Positions 1 to 9,380 are shown, counted from the first letter of the stretch. The stretch is DNA of 64,000 nucleotides from Stappia indica (GCF_020177335.1 NZ_JAIVMG010000016.1:35838-99837), one strand, 5' to 3'. Made by a program: numbers and translations. The notes: a model not told the origin generated them from the sequence alone.

Positions 1-193
1 CTGGCGATCCTCCTGCTTGGCGGATGGCGCCGGTTTCCTCGATGAGGCCGCTTTTGCCGGGATATCCCGGCATGGAGTGGAAACCTTCTTGCGATAACCC
101 CTTTGCCGCGCGGGCGCGCATCGCCTAAGTATGGGCAAAGGGCGTTGCCCGTTCGCGGCCGATTCCCGTCTTCACAAGGAGCAGATCTTGCGC
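1..193. other. Window start and leader of the ClpP gene; no gene assigned
   Basis: No reading frame here looks like a protein I recognise. The last bases (about 176-181, AAGGAG) form a good ribosome binding site for the ClpP-family gene. A TTG at 188 is in frame with the ATG at 194 and has better spacing to that site, so translation may begin two codons earlier. I do not see a convincing -35/-10 pair. The first 100 bases could be the 3' untranslated region of a gene outside the window. Confidence 0.4.
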
Positions 194-808
194 ATGACCA
201 GCCAAACGACCAACGTGCCGAGCCGCCTCGACGAGGAGGACGACGACAAGACCAAGACGCAGCAGTCCATTCAGGTCGACAAGCATCTGTTCGAGGCACG
301 CACGGTGCTCGTTACCGGCCCGATCAACCAGGAGCTGGCGCGCGACGTATGCACCCGTCTTCTGGCGATGGCGCAGGTGTCGAACGATCCGATCACCGTG
401 ATCGTCTCCTCGCCCGGCGGTCATGTGGAATCCGGCGACATGATCCACGACACCATCCGGTTCATCGCGCCGGAAGTGCGGATCCTCGGCATGGGCTGGG
501 TCGCCAGCGCCGGTGCGCTGATCTATGTGTCGGTGCCGAAGGAGCGGCGCTACTGCACGCCGAACACCCGTTTCCTCCTGCATCAACCGTCCGGCGGTGC
601 CGGCGGTCAGGCAACGGATATCGAGATCCAGGCACGCGAGATCCTGAAGATGCGCGACCGGCTGAACAAGATCTTCGCCGAGGCCACCGGCCAGCCGATG
701 GAGCGGATCGAGAAGGACACCGACCGCGACTACTGGATGGGCCCGGACGAGGCGATGAGCTACGGTCTCGTCGGCAAGATCGCGGCGTCGGTCTCCGAAC
801 TGGACTGA
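194..808 (+). CDS. ATP-dependent Clp protease proteolytic subunit (ClpP family paralogue)
   Basis: A 204-residue ClpP-family serine peptidase of the cytosol. It would form the barrel that degrades substrates unfolded by a Clp ATPase. Seen: the glycine-rich SSPGG turn near residues 72-76, the nucleophile region GWVASAGAL with Ser105, the LLHQPSGG segment with His130, and TDRDYW with the likely Asp179, so the catalytic triad is intact. The N-terminus has an acidic stretch (EEDDDKTK) unlike E. coli ClpP. It is not beside clpX, which suggests one of the extra ClpP copies common in Hyphomicrobiales rather than the housekeeping clpP (inference). The ATG at 194 is used; TTG at 188 is possible. A strong terminator follows, so it is probably monocistronic. 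Which ATPase it partners is not visible; clpS-clpA lie about 17 kb away. Confidence 0.9.
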   Translation: MTSQTTNVPSRLDEEDDDKTKTQQSIQVDKHLFEARTVLVTGPINQELARDVCTRLLAMAQVSNDPITVIVSSPGGHVESGDMIHDTIRFIAPEVRILGMGWVASAGALIYVSVPKERRYCTPNTRFLLHQPSGGAGGQATDIEIQAREILKMRDRLNKIFAEATGQPMERIEKDTDRDYWMGPDEAMSYGLVGKIAASVSELD

Positions 809-840
809 TCCGGGCCGAGGGCCTGATAACACACTAAACC

Positions 841-872
841 AAAGCGGGCGGACCCGGTCCGCCCGCTTTTTT
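841..872 (+). terminator. Rho-independent terminator of the ClpP gene
   Basis: A perfect 13-bp inverted repeat (841-853 with 857-869) has a 3-base loop and is followed directly by a run of T. It lies 32 bases after the ClpP stop codon. Confidence 0.9.
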
Positions 873-922
873 CGTTTGTGGGTGGCATGGGGGCCGAGAC
901 CGCAGGGTCGAGGAGGGAACCG

Positions 923-1750
923 ATGAAGTATCTTTCGCTGAGTGGTGTCGAGATGCCGGCGCTGGGCCTTGGGACCTGGCCGCTGTCCGGCGAGATCTGC
1001 CGCGATGTGGTCCGCGCCGCGCTGGAGGGCGGCTGGTGCCACGTGGACACGGCGGCGATGTATGACAACGAAAAGGACGTGGGCGCGGGCCTGCGCGCCG
1101 CATCGCTACCGCGCGACCGTTTCTTCCTCACCACCAAGGTCTGGCACGACCAACTCGACCCGGAAAAGATGATCCGGTCCTGCGAGGAGTCCCTTGACCG
1201 GCTCGGCCTCGAACATCTCGATCTCTTCCTGATCCACTGGCCCAATCCGGCGGTGCCGCTGAACGAGCAGATCGAGGCGCTGCTGGAGTTGCGCGGCCGG
1301 GGCTGGACCCGGGCCATCGGCGTGTCGAACTTCACCGCGGCGCTGGTGCGCGAGGCGCAGGAGCTGGCCGGCGGCACGCTGGCGGTCAATCAGGTGGAAT
1401 ATCACCCGATGCTGTCGCAGCGCAGCGTCAAGGCGGCACTCGATGACGCAGGGATGGCCCTGACCGCCTATTCGCCGATCGGCAAGGGCAGTGTCCTGGC
1501 CCAGGAGACCCTTCGCGACATCGGCAAGCGCCATGGCAAGAGCGCCGTGCAGGTGAGCCTGCGCTGGCTGATGCAGCAGGACAATGTGGCGGCGATCCCC
1601 AAGACCGCCAATCCGGCGCGGCTGGTGGAGAACGCGGCGATCTTCGACTTCGAACTGACGGAGGCGGAAATGGCGGCGATCACCGCGCTGGGCAGCGCGG
1701 CCGGGCGCGGCATCAACCCCTCCTTCGCCCCGAGGTGGGACGCGGACTGA
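923..1750 (+). CDS. Aldo/keto reductase family oxidoreductase
   Basis: A 275-residue NADPH-dependent aldo/keto reductase, a cytosolic TIM-barrel enzyme that reduces aldehydes or ketones. Its substrate cannot be told from sequence. The catalytic tetrad is visible: Asp42 and Tyr47 in VDTAAMYDNE, Lys72 in LTTKVW and His105 in LFLIHWP. The GVSNF motif and the C-terminal IPKT cofactor-binding segment are also present. Length and motifs fit the 2,5-diketo-D-gluconate reductase-like (AKR5/DkgA-type) bacterial subgroup. The ATG at 923 has AGGAGG six bases upstream, which decides against the longer frame. It follows the ClpP terminator and is probably transcribed alone. Confidence 0.9.
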   Translation: MKYLSLSGVEMPALGLGTWPLSGEICRDVVRAALEGGWCHVDTAAMYDNEKDVGAGLRAASLPRDRFFLTTKVWHDQLDPEKMIRSCEESLDRLGLEHLDLFLIHWPNPAVPLNEQIEALLELRGRGWTRAIGVSNFTAALVREAQELAGGTLAVNQVEYHPMLSQRSVKAALDDAGMALTAYSPIGKGSVLAQETLRDIGKRHGKSAVQVSLRWLMQQDNVAAIPKTANPARLVENAAIFDFELTEAEMAAITALGSAAGRGINPSFAPRWDAD

Positions 1751-1934
1751 GCTGGTAAGACGAGGCGGGACGAGACTTTTTGCCCCATCCGGCTACACGA
1801 TTTCGCGAATGCACCTTGCATGGCGTAGGATTGGACCCAGGTAAGGGGCCGAGTGGTGGCGCATGGGCCGCACGCCGGGCCCCGGCGCGGTTCGCGACGG
1901 CGGGGCAAATTTGCCGCGCAGGAAGGAACAGGTC

Positions 1935-3182
1935 ATGACCATCAGTGCTTCACTCATTGCCGCAGAGGTCATGGAATGGCTGCATGGCGATGCTGTGCGC
2001 CTGGGCGAGGCGCTCGACCTGGTGGAAGCGCTCGCCGGGCGGTTGAATGCCGCCGGCGTGCCGGTCGACCGGATCACCACGGGCATTTCGATCCTGCATC
2101 CCAATGTGCGGGCGGAAAGCGTGTTGTGGTCGAGCGATGGCGAGCGCGAGATGCGCAGCTTCCGCGAGACGCCGGAGAATGAGATTGCCTATGAGCACAG
2201 CCCGCTGAAGGTGGTCTATACGGAGAACCGCAAGGTCCGCATCAATCTGCTGGCGAACGAGCCGCTGCCCGCCTATGGCGTCGTGGAAGACCTTCAGACC
2301 GGCCGCTACACCGATTACGTGGCGCTGCCGATGCCGTTTTCCGACGGCTCGATCAAGGGCGTCACCTTTGCCACCCGCCATCCTGAGGGCTTTACCAGCG
2401 CGCAGATCTCGCTGTTCGAGGCGCTGGCCCGGCCGCTGGGGCTCCTGTGCGAATTGCAGACCTTGAAGCGCACGGCGCGGACCCTGCTGGAGACCTATGT
2501 GGGCCGGCGCGCCGGCCGCCGGGTGCTGGAAGGCACGATCAAGCGCGGCGATGGCGAAACCATTTCGGCGGTGGTCGGCTTTACCGATCTGCGTGGTTTC
2601 ACCCGCCTGTCCAACGAGTTGCCGGGCAAGAAGCTGATCGGCCTGCTCAACGCCTATTTCAGCGCGGTGACCGAGGCGGTCGAGGCGCATGGCGGCGAGG
2701 TGTTGAAGTTCATCGGCGACGAGGTGATGACCGTCTTCCCCTATGGCTGCGAGGAGACGGCCCGTGCCGCCGCCCGCCGGGCGTTGCTGGCCGCGCGCGA
2801 CGCGGTGCAGACCATCCGGACGATCAACCGGCAATGCTGCGACGCCTCTTCCCCCGAATTGCGGGTCGGCATCGCCCTGCACGCCGGCGATGTATTCTTC
2901 GGCAATGTGGGCGGCAAGTCCCGGCTCGATTTCACGGTGGTCGGCCCGGTGGTCAATCTGGCGGCGCGGCTGGCCGGGCTGACCCGCGAGCTGAAGCAGG
3001 ACATCCTCGTTTCGGAGCAGATCGCCGAGATCATGGGCTGCCGTCACGGCCTGCTGGGGTCGTATCAGCTCAAGGGCTTCGATGAGCCGACGCTGGTGTT
3101 CACACCGCCGTTGGCGGCGATTGGCGGCGATGGAAACTGGTGCGCCGACGCGGCGATGGATTTGGCCTTGGACACGAACTGA
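1935..3182 (+). CDS. Class III adenylate cyclase with N-terminal sensory (GAF-like) region
   Basis: A 415-residue signalling protein that probably makes cyclic AMP from ATP. The C-terminal half (about 205-375) is a class III nucleotide cyclase domain. It has the first metal Asp218 in VGFTDLRGF, Asp262 in KFIGDE, adenine-selecting Lys258, the LDFTVVG segment carrying the second base-selecting Asp, and the NLAARL transition-state Asn/Arg pair, so it should be active and adenylate-specific. Residues 1-185 have no membrane segment. Their YTDYVALPMPFSDG and later segments resemble a GAF-like input domain as in rhizobial CyaC-type cyclases (family inference). The ATG at 1935 has AGGAAGGA upstream. 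Its last 118 bases overlap the end of the convergent DUF599 gene. Confidence 0.87.
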   Translation: MTISASLIAAEVMEWLHGDAVRLGEALDLVEALAGRLNAAGVPVDRITTGISILHPNVRAESVLWSSDGEREMRSFRETPENEIAYEHSPLKVVYTENRKVRINLLANEPLPAYGVVEDLQTGRYTDYVALPMPFSDGSIKGVTFATRHPEGFTSAQISLFEALARPLGLLCELQTLKRTARTLLETYVGRRAGRRVLEGTIKRGDGETISAVVGFTDLRGFTRLSNELPGKKLIGLLNAYFSAVTEAVEAHGGEVLKFIGDEVMTVFPYGCEETARAAARRALLAARDAVQTIRTINRQCCDASSPELRVGIALHAGDVFFGNVGGKSRLDFTVVGPVVNLAARLAGLTRELKQDILVSEQIAEIMGCRHGLLGSYQLKGFDEPTLVFTPPLAAIGGDGNWCADAAMDLALDTN

Positions 3183-3826
3183 CGGCGGATCAGCACGAAC
3201 AGCACGAACAGGGTGGTGAGCGCGAACAGGCGCGGGTCGGCGAACCAGCCCAGATAGCCGATGGAGAAGAAGAAGGCGCGCTGTCCCCGGTTGAAATGGC
3301 GCCCGGCCAGCACGTTCATTTCGCCGGCCTCGATGGCGAAGGTGCGGATCTCCTCGTCGGACATCTCATCGCCGCGATCGGGCACCGCGCCCATCAGGAT
3401 GGTCGCGTAGTTGAACAGCCGATAGGCCCAGCCGAACTTGAAAAAAGCATAGGCGTAGATCAGCGCCAGCCCGATCACCTTCAGCTCCCAGGCCGCCGGG
3501 CTGTCGGCACTGTTCACGCCGAGATCCGACAACAAGTTGAACACTGCTTCGCGCGACGTGAGCAGGGCGAAGCAGCCGCCGATCGCCAGAAGCGAGGTGG
3601 AGGCGAAGAACGCGGTTCCCTGCTGCAGGCCGCTGGCAATCCCCACATCCATGATCCGCACCGCGCGCCGGCTCATGCTGGTCATCCAGCCACGCCGGTG
3701 GCGTTCCATCAGATGGGACAGGGTGTGATTGCGCAGCGGCGTCAGCTCCACCGCGATGTTGAAGGCGATCCAGGCGGAGAGGAACCAGCCAAGGGCGAGA
3801 ATGTCCATCGTGGAAAGGATCGTCAT
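3065..3826 (-). CDS. DUF599 family integral membrane protein
   Basis: A 253-residue inner-membrane protein of the DUF599 family, whose function is unknown. An N-terminal hydrophobic segment (LALGWFLSAWIAFNIAVEL) is followed by the family's conserved R(N/H)xxxxxLMxxxRxxWM pattern, seen as RNHTLSHLMERHRRGWM. Further membrane helices lie around FFASTSLLAIGGCFALL, VIGLALIYAYAFFKFGWAYRL and the C-terminal FALTTLFVLFVLI. The basic, low-complexity tail after the last helix (about 35 residues) is encoded in the 118-bp overlap with the convergent cyclase gene, so it is probably not essential to the fold (inference). The ATG at 3826 follows GGAAGAAGG on the minus strand. A longer N-terminus is possible but has the arginine-rich look of a shadow frame. 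Confidence 0.85.
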   Translation of the reverse strand: MTILSTMDILALGWFLSAWIAFNIAVELTPLRNHTLSHLMERHRRGWMTSMSRRAVRIMDVGIASGLQQGTAFFASTSLLAIGGCFALLTSREAVFNLLSDLGVNSADSPAAWELKVIGLALIYAYAFFKFGWAYRLFNYATILMGAVPDRGDEMSDEEIRTFAIEAGEMNVLAGRHFNRGQRAFFFSIGYLGWFADPRLFALTTLFVLFVLIRRQFVSKAKSIAASAHQFPSPPIAANGGVNTSVGSSKPLS

Positions 3827-4106
3827 GGGGCGCCTTCTTCCGGGGCGGCCAAATGCCGCGCGGCGCGAAGCATGCCGGTCCGCCCGGCGCCAATCAAGCC
3901 TGCGTGGGGCAAGATGGCGCTTTGCCTGGGGATGTGGGAGCGCAGGCGCTGGCTGCACCCGCCGGATCCGGGATATGCATGACGCGCACGGCAGGTGCGC
4001 CGGAAATAGTCCTTGCCTAAATGTTGCCAAATCGTTAAATCACCGCCCGACCGAACACGGCATGTGGCTGGGGCCTTTGCCGCCTTCCTTCGGACAAAGG
4101 ATTTTC

Positions 4107-4241
4107 ATGGACGAAAACATTCAAAAGTCCTGCTGGGGTGTCACGGCGTGGGCCGTGGTTCTGGCAGGCGGGGCCTTGGCGTTGCTCTATGTCTTCGGCA
4201 GCTCCGATGTGACCCAGACGGCAGTGGTCGCGATTCAGTAG
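4107..4241 (+). CDS. Small single-pass membrane protein, 44 residues
   Basis: A short gene with a good start: AAAGG six bases before the ATG. The product has a charged start (MDENIQKSC), one clear hydrophobic segment (about residues 13-32, TAWAVVLAGGALALLYVFGS) and a short polar tail. A well-formed terminator lies 36 bases after the stop, which supports a real transcription unit. I do not recognise a family. Function unknown. Confidence 0.6.
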   Translation: MDENIQKSCWGVTAWAVVLAGGALALLYVFGSSDVTQTAVVAIQ

Positions 4242-4277
4242 ACGCGACCGGCCATTGGGCTTCAGAACTGGCTTCAG

Positions 4278-4309
4278 AAAAAGGGCGTGGCGGTGGCCGC
4301 GCCCTTTTT
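4278..4309 (+). terminator. Rho-independent terminator after the small membrane protein gene
   Basis: A GC-rich hairpin (GGGCG 4283-4287 with CGCCC 4300-4304, extended inward by GGC/GCC) is flanked by AAAAA and TTTTT. The symmetric A and T runs suggest it could act in both directions. Confidence 0.8.
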
Positions 4310-4474
4310 GCGTTCAGGCGCCCGCTTCTGTCGGGGGGGCGTCCCGGAGGTGTCTGCCGGCGCTGTTGCGGCCATGGTTTGTAGCTTGTCTTTGCCGGCG
4401 GCGGCGGCGACACTCTCGGCCGGTAGGACGGTTCCCGAACAGGGGAGCGAGACAGGTGAAGGGGAGGCAGGAGT

Positions 4475-4879
4475 TTGTCCGCACAGATCCGCAAGGGGTA
4501 CAAGGCGCTGGTCGATGAGGCCAATGCGGCGATTGAAACGCTCGGGGTCGAGGCAGCCATCGCGCTGACGGGGGATCCTGGCACGGTGCTGGTGGACATC
4601 CGCGACATTCGCGAGCTGGAGCGGGAAGGGCGGGTGCCTGGCGCCGTACATGCGCCGCGCGGCATGCTGGAGTTCTGGGTTGATCCGGACAGTCCGTATT
4701 TCAAGCCGGTGTTTGGCGAGGACAAGCGCTTCGTTTTTTTCTGTGCCGCCGGATGGCGTTCGGCGCTGGCCACCAAGACGGTGCAGGACATGGGGCTGGC
4801 TCCGGTCGCGCATATCGAGGGCGGTTTCGGCGCCTGGAAGGCGGCGGGCGGTCCGGTCGAGGGCGGCAACGCCCGCTGA
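4475..4879 (+). CDS. Rhodanese-like domain protein (putative sulfurtransferase)
   Basis: A 134-residue single-domain rhodanese, cytosolic. Rhodaneses carry a persulfide on an active-site cysteine. Here it is Cys90 in FVFFCAAGWRSALA, the loop of the single-domain class. The VLVDIRD segment (38-44) and IEGGFGAWKAAGGP near the end are the other rhodanese signatures. The start is TTG at 4475, with GGGAGG seven bases upstream; no ATG occurs before the core of the domain, so the TTG is the only start that keeps the fold. It ends 55 bases before a glutathione transferase gene on the same strand, so the two may be co-transcribed in thiol chemistry (inference). Confidence 0.87.
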   Translation: MSAQIRKGYKALVDEANAAIETLGVEAAIALTGDPGTVLVDIRDIRELEREGRVPGAVHAPRGMLEFWVDPDSPYFKPVFGEDKRFVFFCAAGWRSALATKTVQDMGLAPVAHIEGGFGAWKAAGGPVEGGNAR

Positions 4880-4934
4880 GCCGAGCGGCCGTTTGCTTTT
4901 TTCCTGTTCCTTTTCGAGACAGATGGGGGGTTCG

Positions 4935-5582
4935 ATGAAACTGGTGATTGGCAACAAGACCTATTCTTCCTGGTCACTCAGGGCCTGGCTTGCGGCGCGC
5001 CTGACCGGTGCGCCCTTCGAGGAGGTTCTGGTGCTGCTGGACACGCCGGAGTTCCCTGAGAAGGTGCGGGAGGCCTCGCCGGCCGGCCGGGTGCCGGTGC
5101 TGATCGACGGCGACATCACCGTCTGGGATTCCCTTGCCATCATCGAGTATCTGGCGGAGCGCTTTCCCGAGGCGGGCCTGTGGCCGGCGGACCGGGCGGC
5201 GCGCGCCCATGCCCGCTCGATCTGCGCAGAGTTCCATTCCGGCTTCTTCGACCTGCGTGGCAACTACCCGATGAACCTGCGCCGCAGCCCGGCACCGCAC
5301 CCCAGAGCGCCGGATGCGAGCAAGGATATCGCCCGGATCCGCGAGATCTGGCGCGGCTGCCGGGCGGCGCATGGCGCGCGCGGGGCCTATCTCTTCGGCG
5401 CCTTTTCCGCCGCCGATTGCTTCTACGCGCCGGTGGTGAGCCGCTTTCTCACCTACCGGCTGCCGCTGGGGGATGTGGAGCGGGCCTATGCCGAGGCGGT
5501 GATGGCGCATCCGCTCATGCGGCAATGGTGTGAGGATGCGGCCGGGGAGAGTTGGGTCGTGACAGCGGATGAGGTTTCCTGA
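4935..5582 (+). CDS. Glutathione S-transferase family protein
   Basis: A 215-residue cytosolic protein with a thioredoxin-like N-terminal domain (about 1-78) and a helical C-terminal domain. The N-terminus KLVIGNKTYSSWSLRAW carries serines at the position that activates glutathione in zeta/YfcF-like transferases. GRVPVLIDGD with the cis-proline and WDSLAIIEYLAERFP form the glutathione-binding site. The substrate cannot be inferred. The ATG at 4935 follows a GGGGGG stretch; an in-frame ATG at 4923 would add four residues. It lies just downstream of the rhodanese gene in the same direction. Confidence 0.88.
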   Translation: MKLVIGNKTYSSWSLRAWLAARLTGAPFEEVLVLLDTPEFPEKVREASPAGRVPVLIDGDITVWDSLAIIEYLAERFPEAGLWPADRAARAHARSICAEFHSGFFDLRGNYPMNLRRSPAPHPRAPDASKDIARIREIWRGCRAAHGARGAYLFGAFSAADCFYAPVVSRFLTYRLPLGDVERAYAEAVMAHPLMRQWCEDAAGESWVVTADEVS

Positions 5583-5623
5583 TTTTCGTATGCTTCTGAT
5601 TTTGAATAGGAAATAAGATTATA

Positions 5624-5652
5624 TTGACTGGTACGTAAACGTCATTCAATGT
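5624..5652 (+). promoter_or_regulatory. Candidate promoter/operator for mccBA (MerR/LiuR-like)
   Basis: TTGACT at 5624-5629 could be a -35 box. The DNA between it and a weak -10 (near 5647-5652) contains TACGTAAACGTC, a dyad-like sequence between the promoter elements, as expected for MerR-family regulation. In proteobacteria the leucine-degradation genes are commonly controlled by LiuR, a MerR-family protein. That link is inference from family knowledge, because no liuR gene is in the window. Confidence 0.4.
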
Positions 5653-5720
5653 CCCTGTCACTTGTCGGGACAGGGGCCTTGAGGCCTTGGGACCTTGAAT
5701 GCGATCGGGGGAAGAAGCAC

Positions 5721-7328
5721 GTGGCGATCCTGCGCAGCAGTTTGACATCGCATGATCCGGATCAGGAGGCGAACCGCGCCGCTTGGGCGGAGTTGCGCTC
5801 CGATCTTGAGGAAAAGCGTCGGACCGCCGCCGCTGGCGGGTCGGAGCGTGCCCGTGAGCGGCATCTGAAGCGCGGCAAGCTGTTGCCGCGCGAGCGCGTT
5901 GCCCGGCTGCTCGATCCGGGCAGTCCCTTCCTGGAGATCGGCGGGCTCGCGGCGCATGGCATGTATGACGATGCGATCCATGGCGCGGGCCTGATCGTCG
6001 GCATCGGCCGGGTGTCGGGGCGCGACTGCATGATCGTGTGCAACGATGCGACCATCAAGGGCGGCACCTATTATCCGCTGACGGTGAAGAAGCATCTGCG
6101 GGCGCAGGAAATCGCCATGGAGAACCGGCTGCCCTGCATCTACCTGGTGGATTCGGGCGGCGCCAACCTGCCGAACCAGACCGACGTCTTTCCCGACCGG
6201 GACCATTTCGGGCGGATCTTCTTCAACCAGGCGACCATGTCGTCGATGGGCATTCCGCAGATCGCGGTGGTGATGGGCTCCTGCACGGCGGGCGGCGCCT
6301 ATGTGCCGGCCATGTCGGATGAGACCATCATCGTTCGCCGTCAGGGCACGATCTTCCTGGCCGGCCCGCCGCTGGTGAAGGCGGCGACCGGCGAGGAGGT
6401 GTCGGCCGAGGACCTGGGCGGGGCCGAGGTGCATGCCAAGGTGTCCGGCGTTGCCGATCACTACGCCATCGACGACGATCAGGCGCTGGCCCAGGCCCGG
6501 CGCATCGTCGCCAATCTCAACACCGTCAAGGCAGCGGATATCGCCCTTGCCGAACCGCGCGCGCCTCTGCTCGACCCGTCCGAGCTGGACCGGGTGGTGC
6601 CGGTGGACCTGCGCAAGCAGTATGACATTCGCGAGGTGATCGGCCGGCTGGTGGACGGCTCGGAGCTGGACGAGTTCAAGGCGACCTATGGCACGACCCT
6701 GGTCACCGGCTTTGCCCGCATTCACGGCATTCCGGTCGGGGTGATCGCCAACAACGGCATCCTGTTCTCCGAATCCGCCATGAAGGGCGCGCATTTCGTC
6801 GAGCTGTGCTGCCAGCGGCGGATCCCGCTCCTGTTCCTGCAGAACATCACCGGCTTCATGGTCGGGCGCGATTACGAGGCTGGCGGCATCGCCAAGGACG
6901 GGGCCAAGCTGGTGACGGCGGTGGCCTGCGCCAAGGTGCCGAAGATCACCGTCATCGTCGGCGGCTCCTATGGCGCGGGCAACTATGGCATGTGCGGGCG
7001 CGCCTACGGGCCGCGTTTCCTGTTCATGTGGCCCAACGCGCGCATCTCGGTGATGGGCGGCGAGCAGGCGGCCAGCGTGCTGGCGACGGTGAAGCGCGAC
7101 AACATCGAGGCCGATGGCGGAAGCTGGAGCGCGGAGGAGGAGGATGCCTTCAAGGCGCCGATCCGGGCGAAATACGAGGCGGAGGGGCATCCCTACCATG
7201 CCTCGGCGCGGCTATGGGACGATGGCATCATCCTGCCGTCGGAAACCCGGCGGGTGCTCGGGCTTGCCTTCTCGGCAACCCTGAACGCGCCGATCCCGGA
7301 GACCCGCTTCGGCGTGTTCCGGATGTAA
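5721..7328 (+). CDS. mccB: 3-methylcrotonyl-CoA carboxylase, carboxyltransferase (beta) subunit
   Basis: A 535-residue carboxyltransferase subunit that moves CO2 from carboxybiotin to 3-methylcrotonyl-CoA in leucine degradation. It matches the LiuB/MccB family from end to end. The signature stretches [23 protein letters not shown] (here CNDATIKGG), [53 protein letters not shown] and the FGVFRM C-terminus distinguish it from propionyl- or acetyl-CoA carboxylase beta subunits. The GTG at 5721, with GGGGGAAG upstream, gives the usual family start (VAIL for MAIL) and length. mccA follows 84 bases downstream. The other leucine-degradation genes (isovaleryl-CoA dehydrogenase, hydratase, lyase) are not in this window. 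Confidence 0.95.
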   Translation: MAILRSSLTSHDPDQEANRAAWAELRSDLEEKRRTAAAGGSERARERHLKRGKLLPRERVARLLDPGSPFLEIGGLAAHGMYDDAIHGAGLIVGIGRVSGRDCMIVCNDATIKGGTYYPLTVKKHLRAQEIAMENRLPCIYLVDSGGANLPNQTDVFPDRDHFGRIFFNQATMSSMGIPQIAVVMGSCTAGGAYVPAMSDETIIVRRQGTIFLAGPPLVKAATGEEVSAEDLGGAEVHAKVSGVADHYAIDDDQALAQARRIVANLNTVKAADIALAEPRAPLLDPSELDRVVPVDLRKQYDIREVIGRLVDGSELDEFKATYGTTLVTGFARIHGIPVGVIANNGILFSESAMKGAHFVELCCQRRIPLLFLQNITGFMVGRDYEAGGIAKDGAKLVTAVACAKVPKITVIVGGSYGAGNYGMCGRAYGPRFLFMWPNARISVMGGEQAASVLATVKRDNIEADGGSWSAEEEDAFKAPIRAKYEAEGHPYHASARLWDDGIILPSETRRVLGLAFSATLNAPIPETRFGVFRM

Positions 7329-7412
7329 TCGCGTGCACCCGGCGGGACCTGCCGGGTGACGGCCCTTCCTGCTCGACTGCCCATGACTTCGACCCAATAC
7401 GAGGACCCTCCC

Positions 7413-9365
7413 ATGCTCGACTCGGTGCTGATCGCCAATCGCGGGGAGATTGCCTGCCGGATCATCAAGACCGCGCGGCGTCTCGGACTGAGGACCATTG
7501 CCGTTTATTCCGATGCCGACCGCCAGGCACTGCATGTGCGGATGGCGGACGAGGCGGTGCATATCGGTCCGGCGCCAAGCGCGGAGAGCTATCTGGTCGG
7601 CGAGCGCATTCTGGCGGCGGCGAAGGTCACCGGCGCGGCGGCGATCCATCCGGGCTACGGCTTCCTGTCGGAAAACGCGGATTTCGCCGAGGCCTGTGCC
7701 AAGGCCGGCATCGTCTTCATCGGCCCTTCGGCCAATGCGATCCGGGCGATGGGCCTGAAGGACGGCGCCAAGACCCTGATGGAAGGGGCCGGGGTTCCGG
7801 TGGTGCCGGGCTATCACGGCGAGAAGCAGGATCCGGAGTTCCTCAAGCGCAAGGCCTATGAGATCGGCTATCCGGTGCTGATCAAGGCGGTGGCCGGCGG
7901 CGGCGGCAAGGGCATGCGCCGGGTCGACAAGGCAATCGACTTCGAGGCGGCGCTGGCCTCGGCCCGGCGCGAGGCGCAATCGGCCTTCGGCGATCCGCGC
8001 GTCTTGATCGAGAAATTCATCCTCAATCCGCGCCATGTGGAGATCCAGGTCTTCGGCGATGGCAAGGGCGAGGCGGTGCATCTGTTCGAGCGCGACTGCT
8101 CGGCCCAGCGGCGCCATCAGAAGGTGCTGGAGGAAGCGCCGGCCCCCGGCATGAGCGCGGAAACCCGCGCGGCGATGGGCGCGGCGGCGGTGGCGGCGGC
8201 CAAGGCGGTCAACTATGGCGGCGCCGGCACGGTCGAGTTCATCGCCGACGGCTCCGGCCCGCTGCGGCCGGACGGTTTCTGGTTCATGGAAATGAACACC
8301 CGGCTGCAGGTGGAGCATCCGGTGACGGAGCTGGTCACCGGTGTCGATCTGGTGGAATGGCAGTTGCGGGTGGCCTCCGGTGAAGGGTTGCCGCTGGCGC
8401 AGGAGGAGATCCGGCTTGCCGGCCATGCCATCGAGGCGCGGCTTTACGCGGAGGATCCCGATCACGGCTTCCTGCCCTCCACCGGCCGGCTGGAGCTCTT
8501 GATGCTGCCCGAGGGGGAGGGCATCCGCATCGACACCGGCGTCGAGGCCGGGGCGGACGTCTCGCCCCATTACGATCCGATGATCGCCAAGATCATTGCC
8601 CATGGCGCCACCCGCGAGGAGGCACTGGAGCGTCTGTCGCGGCAGTTCGGCGTCACCTGGGTCGCCGGGCCGAAGAGCAATCTGGCGTTCCTCGCGGCGC
8701 TGGTGGACCACCCGGAGGTGCGCGCCGGTGGTTTCGACACCGGCCTTGTCGACCGGGATCTGGACGGGTTGACCGGCGGCGCGGTTTCAGAGGCGACGAT
8801 CGCCGCCGCCGTCGCCACGCTGGTCGCCGGGCATACCCCGCATGAGGAGGTGGCGACGGGTTGGATCGACCCCTTCGCGGAGAACGATGCGTTCCAGTTG
8901 TCGGGCCCGCGCGTTTCCGGTCTCAAGGTGACGGTCGATGGTCAGATGCGCGATCTGCCGGTTCGTTGGCGCGATGGCCGGCCGGTGCCTGACGGACAAG
9001 ACGGGGACGGGACCGATATTCCCGGCATTGCCGCCTGGTCGGGCGATGCGGTCTGGGCGCTGGAAGGCGGCCGCGCGGTCAAGGTGGCGCTGGTGGATCA
9101 GCTTGCGCGCACCGTGGAGGCGGAAGGCGGCAAGGCCGCGATTCCGGCGCCGATGCATGGCAAGGTGATTGCCGTATCCGTTGCCGCTGGCGACGCGGTG
9201 GAGCGGGGCGACCGGCTCGCCGTGGTGGAGGCGATGAAGATGGAACACGCCATCACCGCGCCGCGCGACGGGATCGTCGAGGCGGTTCTGGTGGAGGAGG
9301 GCGCGCAGGTCGATCAGGGGGCACCGGTGGTGCGCCTGCGCGAAGAGGCGGAGGAGGGTGCGTAA
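7413..9365 (+). CDS. mccA: 3-methylcrotonyl-CoA carboxylase, biotin-containing (alpha) subunit
   Basis: A 650-residue biotin carboxylase/biotin carrier subunit. The N-terminal biotin carboxylase domain (about 1-445) starts with LIANRGEIACRI. It has the glycine-rich ATP loop AVAGGGGKGMR, the FGDPRVLIEKF and RDCSAQRRHQK segments, and the catalytic EMNTRLQVEHPVTE. The C-terminal biotinyl domain has AMKMEH with the biotinylated lysine at about residue 609. Together with mccB it forms the cytosolic carboxylase of leucine breakdown. The ATG at 7413 has a GAGGA site upstream. The nearest gene downstream is convergent, 15 bases away. Confidence 0.95.
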   Translation: MLDSVLIANRGEIACRIIKTARRLGLRTIAVYSDADRQALHVRMADEAVHIGPAPSAESYLVGERILAAAKVTGAAAIHPGYGFLSENADFAEACAKAGIVFIGPSANAIRAMGLKDGAKTLMEGAGVPVVPGYHGEKQDPEFLKRKAYEIGYPVLIKAVAGGGGKGMRRVDKAIDFEAALASARREAQSAFGDPRVLIEKFILNPRHVEIQVFGDGKGEAVHLFERDCSAQRRHQKVLEEAPAPGMSAETRAAMGAAAVAAAKAVNYGGAGTVEFIADGSGPLRPDGFWFMEMNTRLQVEHPVTELVTGVDLVEWQLRVASGEGLPLAQEEIRLAGHAIEARLYAEDPDHGFLPSTGRLELLMLPEGEGIRIDTGVEAGADVSPHYDPMIAKIIAHGATREEALERLSRQFGVTWVAGPKSNLAFLAALVDHPEVRAGGFDTGLVDRDLDGLTGGAVSEATIAAAVATLVAGHTPHEEVATGWIDPFAENDAFQLSGPRVSGLKVTVDGQMRDLPVRWRDGRPVPDGQDGDGTDIPGIAAWSGDAVWALEGGRAVKVALVDQLARTVEAEGGKAAIPAPMHGKVIAVSVAAGDAVERGDRLAVVEAMKMEHAITAPRDGIVEAVLVEEGAQVDQGAPVVRLREEAEEGA

Positions 9366-9380
9366 GGCGTCAGCCGCGTA

